Source: Gnetum montanum (lineage: Eukaryota > Streptophyta > Gnetopsida > Gnetales > Gnetaceae). From it: a stretch of 64,000 bases of DNA. Position 1 is the stretch's first letter. The number at the start of each line of letters is the position of its first letter. Shown here in pieces: positions 34,271 to 46,149 of the stretch. The translations under genes were made by a program, and so were the position numbers. The notes below the pieces were generated by a model that worked only from the letters and a program-made list of their open reading frames with translations, was not told the DNA's origin and did no database searches. The DNA is taken from positions 173,078 through 237,077 of the forward strand of contig MNCI01026525.1 of NCBI GenBank assembly GCA_015680685.1. The letters run 5' to 3'.

Positions 34271-35656
34271 CATGCTTTCTTCCTCTTTGCCATGCATTTC
34301 ATTTTTATATAGTTGCATTTGCCTATTTTCTTTGCACTTCCATCATTTCTTTGTTGGCATTTCTTGGCATATTATTTTGATTTTTTCTTTGCATATGATT
34401 TTAATAACCATTATGATCTTTTGAGTTACTAGGTGTTGGGTCATCAGAGAACCATTGGAAAATAATGTTAGTATAATTTTTTATATAATATTTCTTATTA
34501 CTATTACATAAAATCTCTTTTATACTATATATTTCAATAATGCTATGATTCATCTCAGTCTTTTTCAAGGTTTTAGTTTCTCTAGTTATGTTGGATTATG
34601 CAACATGAGATTTGTGCTAACTTATCATGTAATCATCATGATCATGTGAGTGTAGGATAGGTGATGTTGGAGAATGGTTATCCATAATCACTAGGTGACC
34701 TTGGAAAATCACATATTCCCTCTCATAAGCCCTAGCCCTCAAGTGTGATGATCCATGGTTACCCTATGAACAATAGGGTAAAGTGTGTTCATCTCCACTT
34801 GAGAATCCTTAGCCACCCAGGAAACTTGCTATGATGTTATCAAATCGCAATTAAAGGCACATACACGAGGGTTGAACTACATCATGGGAAAAGTTCTGAA
34901 AGGACTGTGTTCTTTGGCAATGCAGCTAAACAGCCAGACTTGTGTTGGAATTCCTATCTTAAGAATGATGTACACCATGAGCAAAGTTTCCTAAAATAAC
35001 AATAAAAATAAAAATGAGGATCATGTTCATTGGCAGTGTAATAAATTCTTAAGTGTGATGGGGTCTAGCAACTATCCTCACCCTAACCTCCATTTCCCCT
35101 TTTGAACCTATTTTCTTAGAAAAAAAAGGGCAGATAATCCCTTTTCATCCATTTTCTTTCTCAATGTAAAAAAGAAAAAGTTCCAAGGAAAATTCTAAAA
35201 TTTGTGGCTAGCCATGATCTAACATGAGCCTGTCCTCTTCATTAAGTTTAATATGGGTCTTATGCTTAAAGTAGTTTGCATGTTGTTGACTTTTACTTTG
35301 TAAGAAGATTGGGAAAGAAATCATAATTATATTTTACTTATATATAGATATATGTGGTTAAAATAATAAAATTATATACTTAGAGTTTGATTAAATAAGA
35401 TGATGTGGTTTGGATGGCCCGCGTTTAGTTCTCTTTTGTTTATATGGTTATTTTAATCATGTTCATATTAGTATAGTTTGCTTTCAAGTTTCAATTTTCC
35501 AATTATGTAATGTTTTCAGTTGCATCTCATTTTAAAATTTTTGTGGTCTTGTTCCTTGCACTTNACATTATGTGATGTTTTCAGTTGCATCTCATTTTAA
35601 AATTTTTGTGGTCTTGTTCCTTGCACTTGCATGCAATTAAAGTTTGGGGACTAAGT
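34271..35656 (+). other. 3' non-coding region of the CTACC element with polypurine tract
   Basis: No coding pattern is seen. Just before the LTR, AAAGTTTGGGGACTAAG (35,640-35,656) is the likely polypurine tract. An N at 35,564 interrupts the region (see the repeat entry). Confidence 0.7.
35501..35628. repeat. 63-bp duplication either side of an N (probable unmerged contig ends)
   Basis: 35,501-35,563 and 35,565-35,628 are nearly identical, both ending CTTGTTCCTTGCACTT, with a single N at 35,564 between them. The simplest reading is that two contig ends overlapped and were joined through a token gap without merging. Confidence 0.85.
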
Positions 35657-36827
35657 GTTGATGTTAACACTTCCCATGCTCTCATGGGGCCATGATTATC
35701 AATGTCTCTATTTCTCTCTCTCAATAACCACTATAGAAATCATGCAAGGGATGGTGACAAGTAATGTTACTATCAAAGATTGCTAAATCAAGACATGCAA
35801 ATCTTTCACTGATCTCAATCAATAATAGCATTCATGACAAAAATTATTGCAAGAACATGGTGGACACTTAAATTGGAGATCATGGGTTGTAGTAATTGCG
35901 TGATGGTTACAATGGCTATTCATGGCAACAGTTACCACAGGAACATGGTGGGTGGTTGTGGTAGAACATGGGCACCATTATGAGATGGCCACAATAACTA
36001 TAAATAGAAGCAGATGTGGATCATTCCTAAAGGGGGCATCTTGCTATTATTCTTGAGGGGGCATCTTCCTCTCTAGAGGCAGCAGTTTCCTCCTTTCTTT
36101 TCTTGTATTTTATAGGCTTCTAGTTGATCTTCAAGGAGGGTCTAAAGCAGGAGCCATTGGCTCAAAATTGGATCTTTGGGGTGTTCACAACAATATGGGA
36201 GGGTTTTCTCTCTCTCTTTTTCTTTTGTCTACGATAGTGCAACCCATGCGCAGGATGCAAGACATATGATTTTCTTTAAGCTAATAGCTTATTGAGGGTT
36301 TTCTCTCTCTCTTTTTCTTTTGTCTACGATAGTGCAACCCATGCGCAGGATGCAAGACATATGATTTTCTTTAAGCTAATAGCTTATTGCAGTGGTGTAA
36401 ATGTGGGTGGATGGACTTTCTCTCTACGATGGTGCACAAAAGGTGGCAGACGGTAGTAGGCTTTAAGTGACCACTGTTGTTGCCTTATGCATACTGCAAT
36501 AGGCAGTCTCTCTTTTTCTCTTTTCTCCTCCTCCTCACTCCCTCTTCCTCTCTGGGGTGACAATGTTCCAGGTAGCGCACGTGGCTGGTAGAATGGCGAG
36601 ACGAGGGAAAATTCATTTCTTTAGTTACTCATTGTATTCAAGATAATTATTTAATTTAAATTCTAGGTTTTCTTTTTTTAATTTATTATTTGCAAAAGGC
36701 CATGTAGTCCTCTCCAGCTGAGACTATTCCTAGGTTTCCATACCCATATGGGAGATGCCCTAGGCAATAGTCTCCTAAAATGAGTTTTTTTCCCAGTGTT
36801 GATGTGACCAAAATTTATGCATCAACA
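35657..36827 (+). repeat. 3' LTR of the CTACC element (1,171 bp)
   Basis: It runs from TGTTGATGTTAACAC to ATGCATCAACA. It is 95 bp longer than the 5' LTR. The whole difference is accounted for by a 95-bp tandem duplication at 36,199-36,388. Confidence 0.92.
36199..36388 (+). repeat. 95-bp tandem duplication inside the 3' LTR
   Basis: Units 36,199-36,293 and 36,294-36,388 both start GAGGGTTTTCTCTCTCTC and are essentially identical, so the event is far younger than the element. The 5' LTR has one unit near 30,195. Confidence 0.9.
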
Positions 36828-36832
36828 CTACC

Positions 36833-37626
36833 AAATTTCACAATAAGGAGAGGGGAAAAGTATTTTTGATTAGTGTTAAGCTAATGTTGGTTTTATTGTT
36901 AGAATGGTAGCAAGAGATGGAATGCAAATTGCTTCCATGTTAAAGGAGGGTATGTGAAATTCACCCCCATGCATCCATGCTAACACTGGAGGAAGAGTGT
37001 TAATGCTAAGGGAGATGAGAGATTAATGCTAGGGGTGAAGGCTAAACCCCTCTAGGTTGAGTTACCCCCTTTTCCACATTGGAGATAGGTGAGATCCACC
37101 CCCTTGCACTCCTCCATGTTGGCTTACCCCCCCTAAGTGTTTGTTAGTATGGAAAAGTGTATACCCCAAATAAAACCCAACAAATTGTCATTCTTGGCAT
37201 TCCAAAAGACATTTTTGGCCCCCACAAGTCCAAATATAAACACTAGGTGATTCTTTTTAATTGGGGAATGAGGCTTTGGCCACTTATGAGGCATTTTTCA
37301 GCCTCAAAAGTATAAAATATGTGAGATTGCCCCTCATGGTTTACAACCTTCATATTTACAAGGAAATTTTGCTTCAAGTTTCATAGGATGGGGTTACAAA
37401 AGATCCAACATGCAAAATTTAATGGTGTTTTAAAAGAGAGCATTAGGATCATCACAGTCTTGTGAGACGAGGACGTGTATCATTATTACTCAAATAAGCC
37501 AGTATCATAACAAAACGTTTAAACGTTAAAGATAAAATCAACAAATTTGAAACAAAAGTTTTGTGCTAATATGATGAGAGATGTACCTCAAATTCTATCC
37601 AATATGAGGAAGCCTGGGTAGAGGAC
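36833..37626. other. Flanking DNA right of the CTACC element, no supported gene
   Basis: Degenerate repeats of GTTAATGCTA and CCCCTT words occur at 36,950-37,140. From about 37,440 the DNA looks single-copy. No gene is visible. Confidence 0.4.
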
Positions 37627-37945
37627 GGACTTACCAGGAGGATAGAGAGATCCTCCACGATAAACAGGAACAGTGAATGAAAAAATATACTACGAGAAGG
37701 ATCTTTGTCCCTGTTTGTCCCACGGTGAAGGAGATTTACGTACCACGAAATTTTTACTAGGACATAGTCAAAGCAATTGACATCAATGACAATGATAGAC
37801 TTGGTTGACGCATTAAACGAGGTCCGTGGTTCTGGTCGCAGATAGCAAAAGACGCTCTTCAAAAGATGATGGCAATATCGCAAACCAGATGCCAAACAGC
37901 AAGCCAAAAAAAAAAGACGAGGGAAACATTCCTAAAGAGGAAAGG

Positions 37946-38249
37946 AACATGACTGTTAATGGCCGGCAAACCAAAGCCAAAAGCAACATGACTGTTAATG
38001 ACAATAAACCAAAGACAAGGGAACATTAGAGGGAACATAAAACATGACTGTTAATGGCAAGCCAAAAAAGCAAAAAGACATTCATAGAGATGAAAGGAAC
38101 ATGACTGTTACCTTGATATGTGGGGTTTTGTGAGCAGGTTTTCACACTGCTTAAATCCTTTGAATTGTGATAGTGTGATGCCAAACAGCAAGCCAAGAAA
38201 TGTCACCTGTCACCTTTGAATTTTGATAGTGTGATGAACATGACTGTTA
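37946..38249 (+). repeat. Dispersed AACATGACTGTTA motif, five copies
   Basis: The 13-mer AACATGACTGTTA starts at 37,946, 37,985, 38,041, 38,098 and 38,237, often within AAAGGAACATGACTGTTAAT. The spacing is irregular (39, 56, 57 and 139 bases), so it is a decayed minisatellite rather than a regular array. Confidence 0.75.
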
Positions 38250-38280
38250 CCTTGATATGTGTGGTTTAGTGAGCAGGTTT

Positions 38281-38649
38281 TCACACTGCTCAAATCCTTC
38301 CCACATATGTGACTTTTGAATTGGTTAGATACTTGAATTTGCAAGATCCTGCTAAATTAAACAATGGCGGAAGACAGAGAGATAAGAGATGCAGCTTTTG
38401 TCCTAACAAAAATGAATGGTTTCCGCTGAGGAGTATATCTCCTACAAAAACTCCAGGGTTTGAACTAAAAGTTGGTATGTCTGGATTTCAATTCCAGGTG
38501 CATTTTCTGAGATTACGTTGTTTATGGTATGAAAGACATTATTATGTATTTGTGTGATTGGAGTTCATCCTCCAAGATTAAATATATATTCTTTGGTAAG
38601 TTATTGTAATTCAAATTGAGTTTTGATGCTTCCGCCTGCTTTTACTCCC
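38281..38649 (+). pseudogene. AP2-like 5' fragment, third copy (exons 1-2)
   Basis: It aligns with 1,975-2,345. The start codon is at 38,364 (MAEDREIRDAAFVLTKMNG), but a TGA at 38,427-38,429 ends the frame within exon 1. The first donor GTATGT is kept near 38,475, the exon 2 region is shortened, and similarity ends at the second module at 38,650. No functional product is expected. Confidence 0.75.
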
Positions 38650-39387
38650 GGACTTACCAGGAGGATAGATACATCCTCCACGGTAATTGGGAACAGTGCA
38701 TGAGAATATATGCCAACAGAAGGATCTTTGTCCTTGGTTTGTCCCACCCACAGAGAAGGTGATTGACATACGTGAAATTTTTATAAGGACCCATTAAACG
38801 AGGTCAGTGCTTTCCCTCGGCATCACCGTCTCGGCAGCCTGCACTCTGTCTCTTCCTGCCCCGCCGCCTGCAGTCTGTCTTTTCCTCCACCGCCTTTGCC
38901 TTTTTTCCTCCGCCGTCGCTTCCGGTCTTTCTTCTCCTCCGCATCATCGTGTGGTAGCAATGAAATTGTGACACCTTTCCCTGCTGCTGTCTCTCGTTTA
39001 CTCATCATCATTGTCTCCCAGGAATCCCAGCTGCTCTGACATGTACCAAGGAATGATTCCTGCTGCTTTGACATGTACGAGGACGAACTAAGAGATCTTG
39101 GTCTCTCTTTTTCTCATCGTCTCCGGGAATGAAAATGTGACAGGCAACCTTTGCTTGAGGTCTGTCTTTCACTCCAAGGTCGAATTTAACTGAGGTCTCT
39201 CTTTCCCTCCAAGGCCGTGCTACTGCTTTCTTCTTTCTACACGGCAATTCCCTGCTACAATATTGATTAATTAGGAGGAAGTCTCTCTCTTTGAATTAAG
39301 GCCCTTACCGCTTGAATCCTTCCCACATCTGTGACCTTTGAATTGGTTAGATACTTAGATTTGCAAGATCTTTCCTTAAGTTGAGCA

Positions 39388-40105
39388 ATGGCGGAAGACA
39401 TAGAGATAAGAGATGCAGCTTTTGTTTTAACAAGAATGAAGGTCTTTGCTGTGGAGTATATCCTCATAAAAACACTGAACGGTTTGAAGTAAAGGTTAGG
39501 TATGTCCTGATTTCAATTCCAGGTGCATATTCTGAGATTACGTTGTTTCAAAGACATTAGTATGCACTTGTGTGATTGCAGGGATAACAGGAGTTCATCC
39601 TCCAAAAGAAAATATATATTCTTTGTTAAGTAATTGTAACCCAACTTGAGTTTTGATGTTTTCCGCTTGCTTTTACTCTCGGGAAGATGAATTTGTGGCA
39701 GAGTACCACTGGTGTGAAAAAGTTGCCGCTAAATCCGGATCCTTCCATGAAGCTGAACTATCGCTTAACTGATTATGACCTCAGTTACATAGCTCAGGTT
39801 TGACTGCAAAAACGGCTTTTTTTATGCATTACGCTATGCATCTCTATTATAGGCTGCCCCAAGTTTGATAACCGTCAATGCTTTAGCTTATAACCATCAA
39901 TGCTTTAGCAGTTATAAGCTATTTTGATGCCATCTTTGTTCACTGGGGTAAAGTTCCAAAGGCATTGGCTTCTCTGGAAAATAATCACAAAAAACTGTTT
40001 CTGACTTCGAACGGTTTTGTGGTGCACCTCAGGGCCATGCCAAAAGATGAAATGATCTGCAAACTAAGAAGTGAGGCCAAAGGAGATTTCAGCGCTTGTG
40101 CACGC
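39388..40105 (+). pseudogene. AP2-like fragment, second copy (broken)
   Basis: The start codon is at 39,388. Exon 1 has lost one base near 39,437 relative to copy 1, which shifts the frame. Exon 3 has a large internal deletion, with AARITNKAI missing. The acceptor before exon 4 reads GTGCACCTC instead of GTGCAGCTC, and the exon 4 donor has changed from CAG|GTGAG to CGC|GTGAG. It is clearly non-functional. Exon 4 is present once. Confidence 0.75.
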
Positions 40106-41739
40106 GTGAGATTTAGATTCAGTGATTTGTACATATAACTTTAAGATCTTGAGCACGCCATAAGACGCAGTAGAAGTAACACAGATTTTCTTCTCATTCT
40201 GGATCTCTCTTACTCTGTTTTGTCAAAAACCAATACACCATGCATGAACTATCATTAAGTTTAGTGTTGCAAGTGGTCTCTCCCACGGTCCTGCCTCCCG
40301 TTCTTGCAGAACGGCTCCGCTTGTCTGCTTCATAGTCGCTGGCTCAGTGCGTTTTTTCTTTCTGTTTAAATTATGATTCATATTATTCTAATATCTTAGC
40401 TTTGATATTATGATGATCCTTTAATTTGTACAAAATAAATGGGGATATGCTTGGGCAAATTATAAGTTATATTCCAATTATCGTGTTGGCCCATTTGCCC
40501 ACCAAACGCAAATGATGTAGCAAATAGGATAGAAATGGAAGACCGCAGGAGGCTCTTTATTGTTGACAACCAATTCCAAATCGTTTTTTCCGCAGGAGAT
40601 AAATATAAAACTTTATAAATTTTTTTAAATATAATATAATTCATACGTTAAAATCCTTAAATATTTAATTATGAATCTTTAAGTAAAATCTTTAATTGTT
40701 TCCAAAGTGATCTTTTTCAGCCTAATTATTATTCTCAAATTTCATTTAAGTAAAATTTTTCATTGAAATTTGATTTTAATTTCTTCACATTGCATTTATT
40801 ATCAAAATCAAATTAAATAATATTTATTTTTATAACAAAACTATATACAAGTAGCACACAAGAAAGTGCTCTTTTCTTAGCAGAAAAAAAAACTAAAGAA
40901 TGGTTTAAAATGCCCTTGGTTCTCTTCAAAAATAAAAAATGCCATGGCCTATTATTAAAAAAAAAATTGCAAAACTTATGTGAGAAAATTGTGCATAAGT
41001 AATTAGTATTTGTATTAAAAGTTGATTAGTTTCAATAAGATTAATAAAAGTAGTTGAAACTTTATGCTCAAACTTACTTTACTATTTTTGATTGCGATAA
41101 ATTATGTAAGTAACCACTTCATGCAATGAAGAAAGAAATATTTGGATTAAGGTACTCTTTTATATGCTTTATTAAGCATTCTATGGACAACTTATTTTGA
41201 ACTTTTCTTACCAAAGCCAACAAAAGAATCTGAAATGGATGTCCTATATGCATAGAGGCTAAAACCACTAGTTGAACCTTTCATGAAGCAAATTTAGTTA
41301 ATAATTTTATTATATGCCTTTCTTATGTGATAATATCTAAACCAATAGTATTAATTATTGATTTTTAGAGAAATCTTTCATGTTATTATGATGAGTTATA
41401 CTATTTTCCAAGTTTTTCAAACTTGTATTTAAAATTTTTGAAAGTATTTTACGTTCAAAATAGAGAAAAACATGCAAAAAGTCTTACAAATTCACACTAT
41501 GATAAGGATTTTAATAAAACTTGGGTTAACTCAACTTCTAGTTAGCCCAAATTCTAATGCTTCTAATGTAGGGATGAACCATTTAAGCTATGAGGATTTT
41601 GTGAAATGAAAAACCCTACTTGAAAAACTCTTGCTTAGCCTAAATTATAATGCTTTTAATGAAGCGATGAACTATTTAAGTTATGATGATTCTGCAAATT
41701 ATAAAACACTACTTAAAATTATCTATTCGGTATTTTCAA
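40106..41739. other. AT-rich DNA within duplication copy 2, no supported gene
   Basis: Corresponds to 2,907-4,620 of copy 1. No coding pattern. Confidence 0.5.
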
Positions 41740-43870
41740 GTTGGTTGGGCTTAATTGCATAGGTTCAAGCTTCTGTTTGCATGGTTTCCTCTTACCACAT
41801 CAACTTGTAGAATCATCTATTAGAACTATTTTTTAGTTTTACAACAAATTATGCTTTTAATGGCTTCTCTCTCTACCACATTAGCTTCTAGAAGAAGCAC
41901 TCATTTGAAATCGGCCTTTAGAAGCATTTTTTAGTTCTACAAAGGCAACCCAGAATAAATGCTATATTCTAAATGATAAAGATAACTTGAGGAATTTTGA
42001 TGGAAAAACTGATTAGGCAATTTTCTTGAATATTCTCTAGTTAGTAGAGCATATAGTCTATTTAAAAAAAGAACTAATGCAGTAGAGGAAACCATCATTG
42101 TCAAAATAGATGATTATGATCTTACTAGTCATGAACTTGATGATGAAGTCATTTCCAACCAAAAATTATCTAGCCCAGCTTTAGTGCAAGATGACAAAAA
42201 TTTAGAACCCAGTAATGATCATGAAGAGGAAGAAAATGATGATGATCAAGAGATGTCTACCACTCTACCAAAACTGCCGAGACTTTGCAAATCACATTCT
42301 CTCAATGATGTTATTAGGGAAGTTCAAGATGGTATCTTCACTAGAAGCCAATTTAAAGAAATATGTGCCTTCTCTACTTATCTCTCTTAGCTTAAACCAA
42401 AAACCTTTAGAGAAGATGAAAAAGAGGAAGGTTGGATTTTTATCATTCAAGATGAACTTATTGAATTTGCTAGAAATTATGTATGGAAATTAACTCCTAG
42501 GCTCTCTAATAAACATGTTATTGGAACAAAATGGATCTTTAGGAACAATACTAATGATAATGGAAATATCATTAAAAACAATGCTAGATTGGTTACCAAA
42601 GCATACAACCAACAACAAGGTATAGATTTTGATGAAATTTTTGCCCCAGTTGCTATGCTAGAATCTATTAGACTTCTTCTTGCCTATGCTAGTATTAATA
42701 AAATCAAGCTCTATCAAATGGATGTCAAAAGTGCCTTCTTAAATGAAAACATTCAAGAAGAAGTATACATTGGGAAACCTGAGGGATTTGTTGATTCAAC
42801 CAAGATTGATCATGTTTGCAAACTCAAAAAAAATCTCTATGATTCTTAAACAAGCTCCAAGAACTTGGTATGAAAGGCTTTCTCAACATCTCATATTAAA
42901 TGGATTCACAAGGGGTAAAGTTGATGTTACATTATTTCTTAAAAGAAAAGGTAAATATCTTTTAATTATTTAAATCTATGTTGATGATATAACTTTTGAT
43001 AGCATTAATGAAATTCGTTGCAAGAAATTTTCTGATCCTATCCAATCTAAATTTGAAATGAACATGATGGAAGAACTCAAGAATTTTCTTGGGTCTCAAA
43101 TCTATCAAATCCATGATGGAACCTTCTTATTTCAAAGCAAGTATGTAAAAGATCTTCTAGTAAAATAAGGTTTGGTTGATGTTAAGGTTAAAAGGACTCC
43201 AATGACTACAAATTCTAAACTTCTTAAGGATGATCAAGGTAAGCTAGTTGATCCTAAGCTTTATAGAGGTATGATTGGTAGTCTTCTTTATCTAATTGCT
43301 AGTCGATCAAAAATAACCTTCGGTGTAGGATTGTGTGCTAGATATTAATTAGCTTTAAAATATTCAAACTACTAGACTATTAAATGAATATTTCACTACT
43401 AAAAAGGTACTACTAACTAGGGCCTTTCATATCCAAAGGATTCCTCCCTTGTGATGTAGATTGGACAAGATGTTTGTATGATCATTGTAGCACAAGTGGT
43501 AATTGTTTCTTAGGAAGAAGTCTCATTTCTTGGACAACCAAGAAGCAAACCTCTATAGTTCTTTCAACTATGGAAGTTGAATAATCTATGTTGACAATTA
43601 TTGTGCTCAAATACTTTAGATGAAGGAAACTCTCAAAGATTTAGGCATGCATGTAGACTCAACTTCTATTTATTGTGATAAAAATAACATCATCAACATG
43701 ACCAAGAATCCAATTCAACATTATCATACCAAACATATTGAGATTCATCATCATTTCATATAGGAGATACATAGAGTGGCCATGTTAAACTAGAGTTCAT
43801 TAGAACTGAGAGTCAACTATTTGATGCCTTTACAAAATCCTTTGATTAACATCGATTGACATCTCTATGT
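41740..43870 (+). pseudogene. Ty1/copia pol remnant, second copy
   Basis: Same domains as at 4,620-6,760. RT is better preserved here, with an open frame 42,589-42,849 reading LESIRLLLAYASINKIKLYQ and the full VKSAFLNENIQEEVYI, which is frameshifted in copy 1 near 5,625. The catalytic YVDD is at 42,977-42,988. RNase H retains LGRSLISWTTKKQTS but has a stop after TMEVE. 5'-truncated at the same point as copy 1. Confidence 0.87.
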
Positions 43871-44129
43871 AAGAATGTGGGGATAGGACCTTATACTATC
43901 ATGTGAGTATTTTTCATTCTTTCTATTCTTATCCCAAATAAAACAAAATCAAACAAACATATAAAATTCAAAGCACCAAAAATATTTTCTTTTCTCTATG
44001 CATCTATTTACTGGGAGTTTATCTCATCTTTTTAGTTATGTCCAAAAGGGGGACAAGTAAAATGTGTTATTATTTGGACAATACTAACCCATTTTCGTAT
44101 GTTTTTGACATTACCAAAAAGGGGAAGAT

Positions 44130-44705
44130 TGTGGACATTTTGATTTTGGTATGTTAAAATGTTATGAAAAATTAAAAACAAGTTTGTTTGTATACGTGTG
44201 TTGGTCTTATGCTTGCAAGAAAGAAAGTTGGATTGAGAAAAGCCATGGATAAGGAATGATGCATTCAAAAGATAGAGAAAGATGAAAAAAGACATATTTG
44301 GAAAGTAGAAAATGTCTTGGTAGATTTGGGATGGACTCAAAGAAAATTTAGAAAGACATATTTAGAAATAGCAAGATGTCTTTTCCCAACCAAAGATGTC
44401 TTTCATGAGGCAAAGACATCTTTAAATAATGAAAACCAAATGTAGAAAGATGTCTTCCATTGAGCAAAGATGTCTTTCCAAATGGTGACTTAAGAATGAT
44501 GTCTTTTAGGAAATAGATACATCTTTCTAGATTGGAAGGCAAATTTAAAGAGATGTTGTAGTCATAAGAAAGACATCTCTCACGATTGTTAGTGACTATT
44601 AGCTAGCTATTGCACAAGATTTGAGAAGGATTTAGCAACATAGCATATATAAGAAGACTTGATATGCATTGCGAAATGTGCAAGCCTTTTTGTATTCATT
44701 TTACA
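44130..44705 (+). repeat. Copia 3' LTR, second copy
   Basis: It starts TGTGGACATTTTG after a polypurine tract AAAAAGGGGAAGA and ends ...TTTTACA next to the gypsy LTR. It is colinear with 7,021-7,596. Confidence 0.75.
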
Positions 44706-44707
44706 AT

Positions 44708-45576
44708 TGATGAGTCATGGTCTGCTAGGCCTTGATATTGGGTATGCAATATTGGGTACACGATATCACAAGCTTGGAAATGATGTCAAAATTTTGATAT
44801 CGATGTTCCTATGTTATCCTATAAATACAACATTGAGGCACGTGGTAGAAGATGTTTAGGGGGGGAGTCTTTAGTCAGTTTTTAGTTTTTAGTTCTTATA
44901 GTCAGTTTTAGTGTTCTTTCCAAGTGCATGCCCACCATGTGATGCTTGTAATTGTACAGAACCTTTGTTCGAGTGTAATGTACTTGGACATGCACATGAT
45001 CAACAATAAAGATCAAGATGACTTTGTCATTACAGCATTCACTTAGCTTTGAATTGTTTTAATTGTTGATTATTTATTATTGTTTTCTTAGTTAATATTT
45101 CTTTTATCATCATTTACAATTCCTATTGTTAACTTAGAATGAGTACACCTTAATCATGAACATTTAAGTGTAACTACATAGTAATTGAGTAGTGTATCGA
45201 GTAGTGCGTCGAGTGATGTGCACTTGGTAATCCCATAAGTAGTACATGAAGTCTGAGATGCATACAAATGATTAGGGACAAATTCTTATCACACTTAGAC
45301 TAACTTAGATCTTATTTCCTATTGTCCATTAGCTTAATTAAGTTATCTCTTATTGTCCTTAGGAGTAGCATAGTAGTAAAAATCACATCATACACCTCAC
45401 TCTAGACCAAACCATACATGACAAAGCAAATACTAGTCCAAGTGGAAGGATAACAAACTGTGATCAATGTATAACCATCTGGTGTCACAACTAGTCCATT
45501 TGTGAAGTTCGATCGGATCACACATACACACTCATATTCATATGGTTGAGCATAGGGGGTACCTTGCCGCTCATCA
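44708..45576 (+). repeat. Gypsy 5' LTR, second copy (869 bp), with primer site
   Basis: It runs from TGATGAGTCATGG to CGCTCATCA. TATA box CTATAAATACAAC near 44,820. The primer-binding site TGGTACCATTTCCAAGGA follows at 45,578. Only about 100 bases of the internal region remain before the duplicated block ends. Confidence 0.85.
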
Positions 45577-45676
45577 TTGGTACCATTTCCAAGGATGGTG
45601 CTAGTTATCTAGATTAGTTATATTATACAATATCACTATATTCGAGTATTAACGATATATCTTTTAGATAAAGAAA

Positions 45677-46149
45677 AAGAATTTCAAAGCATAAGTTTCT
45701 AGATGATACTAATAATAGTTGAATCATACATGTAATGAAGCATAACTAGGACAATCATTATTCCATAGAACATTTACACAACTTGCTAAGCGATGCAAAT
45801 ACAAGAGTTGATATTTTAATCTATTAGAAAAACACTTATTATCACCATTATGAAGACAACATTGAACTTTCAACCTCTTCCCATACATAATACTAATAAC
45901 TTCTTTCAAGTTTCTTACTAATGTCCTTTGATCCTATGATCTAGAAGAGTAACTAATTATAGAAAAGACTCAATTTCCTTCATGTTAGGCATTGTGGAAG
46001 AATTTTGGCAATTACATCTTAGACCAATCATTAAAATGCTTTTCACAACTAACATTTCTTCATTTTTGTCAATTTTAATTCCTCTTCCACCTTGTAACGA
46101 TTGAAAACATTAGTGGCTTGAATCACTAAGGGGTTAATGGATGCATAGC
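45677..46149. other. Unidentified DNA, no supported gene
   Basis: A 61-codon minus-strand frame (45,724-45,909) has several Cys and His residues (CCLHNGDNKC) but no recognised domain. I would not call it a gene. Confidence 0.35.

Larger units (their letters stand above)
29651..36827 (+). mobile_element. Complete non-autonomous LTR retrotransposon (TSD CTACC)
   Basis: The element is flanked by a perfect five-base duplication CTACC (29,646-29,650 and 36,828-36,832). Each LTR has 8-bp terminal inverted repeats, TGTTGATG...CATCAACA, with TATTGATG at the 5' LTR start. Between the LTRs are gag, protease and the C-terminal end of integrase, while RT, RNase H and the integrase catalytic core are absent. 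This domain set marks it as a gypsy derivative that would need enzymes from a partner. The 5' and 3' LTRs differ at about one base in ten over the first 250 bases by eye, so the insertion is old. Confidence 0.9.
37627..38812 (+). repeat. Tandem duplication carrying a ~200-bp module and an AP2-like 5' end
   Basis: A module beginning GACTTACCAGGAGGATAG and ending CATTAAACGAGGTC occurs at about 37,627-37,835 and again at 38,650-38,812. The first is followed by the AP2-like fragment at 38,281-38,649 and the second by the larger AP2-like copy from 38,931. The arrangement is module, AP2 part, module, AP2 part, which suggests a local tandem duplication. The 1.6 kb locus lacks the module. Confidence 0.7.
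38931..45676 (+). repeat. Segmental duplication, copy 2 (about 6.7 kb)
   Basis: It is the same orientation and order of parts as 1,609-8,556, about 37.2 kb away. By eye it has a few percent substitutions and numerous small indels. It ends within the gypsy leader, 100 bases past the primer-binding site, and is followed by unrelated DNA. In copy 1 the gypsy internal region continues. Confidence 0.9.

Noticed and set aside
37566-37907. 113-codon minus-strand frame
   Set aside because: It overlaps the repeated module at 37,627-37,835, has no recognisable domain, and the related module at 38,650-38,812 does not keep the frame open.
44250-44560. Dense AAAGATGTCTTT-like words in the copia LTR as a regulatory array
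   Set aside because: Suggestive, but the words are imperfect and irregularly spaced, and only one LTR type carries them, so I cannot separate function from slippage.
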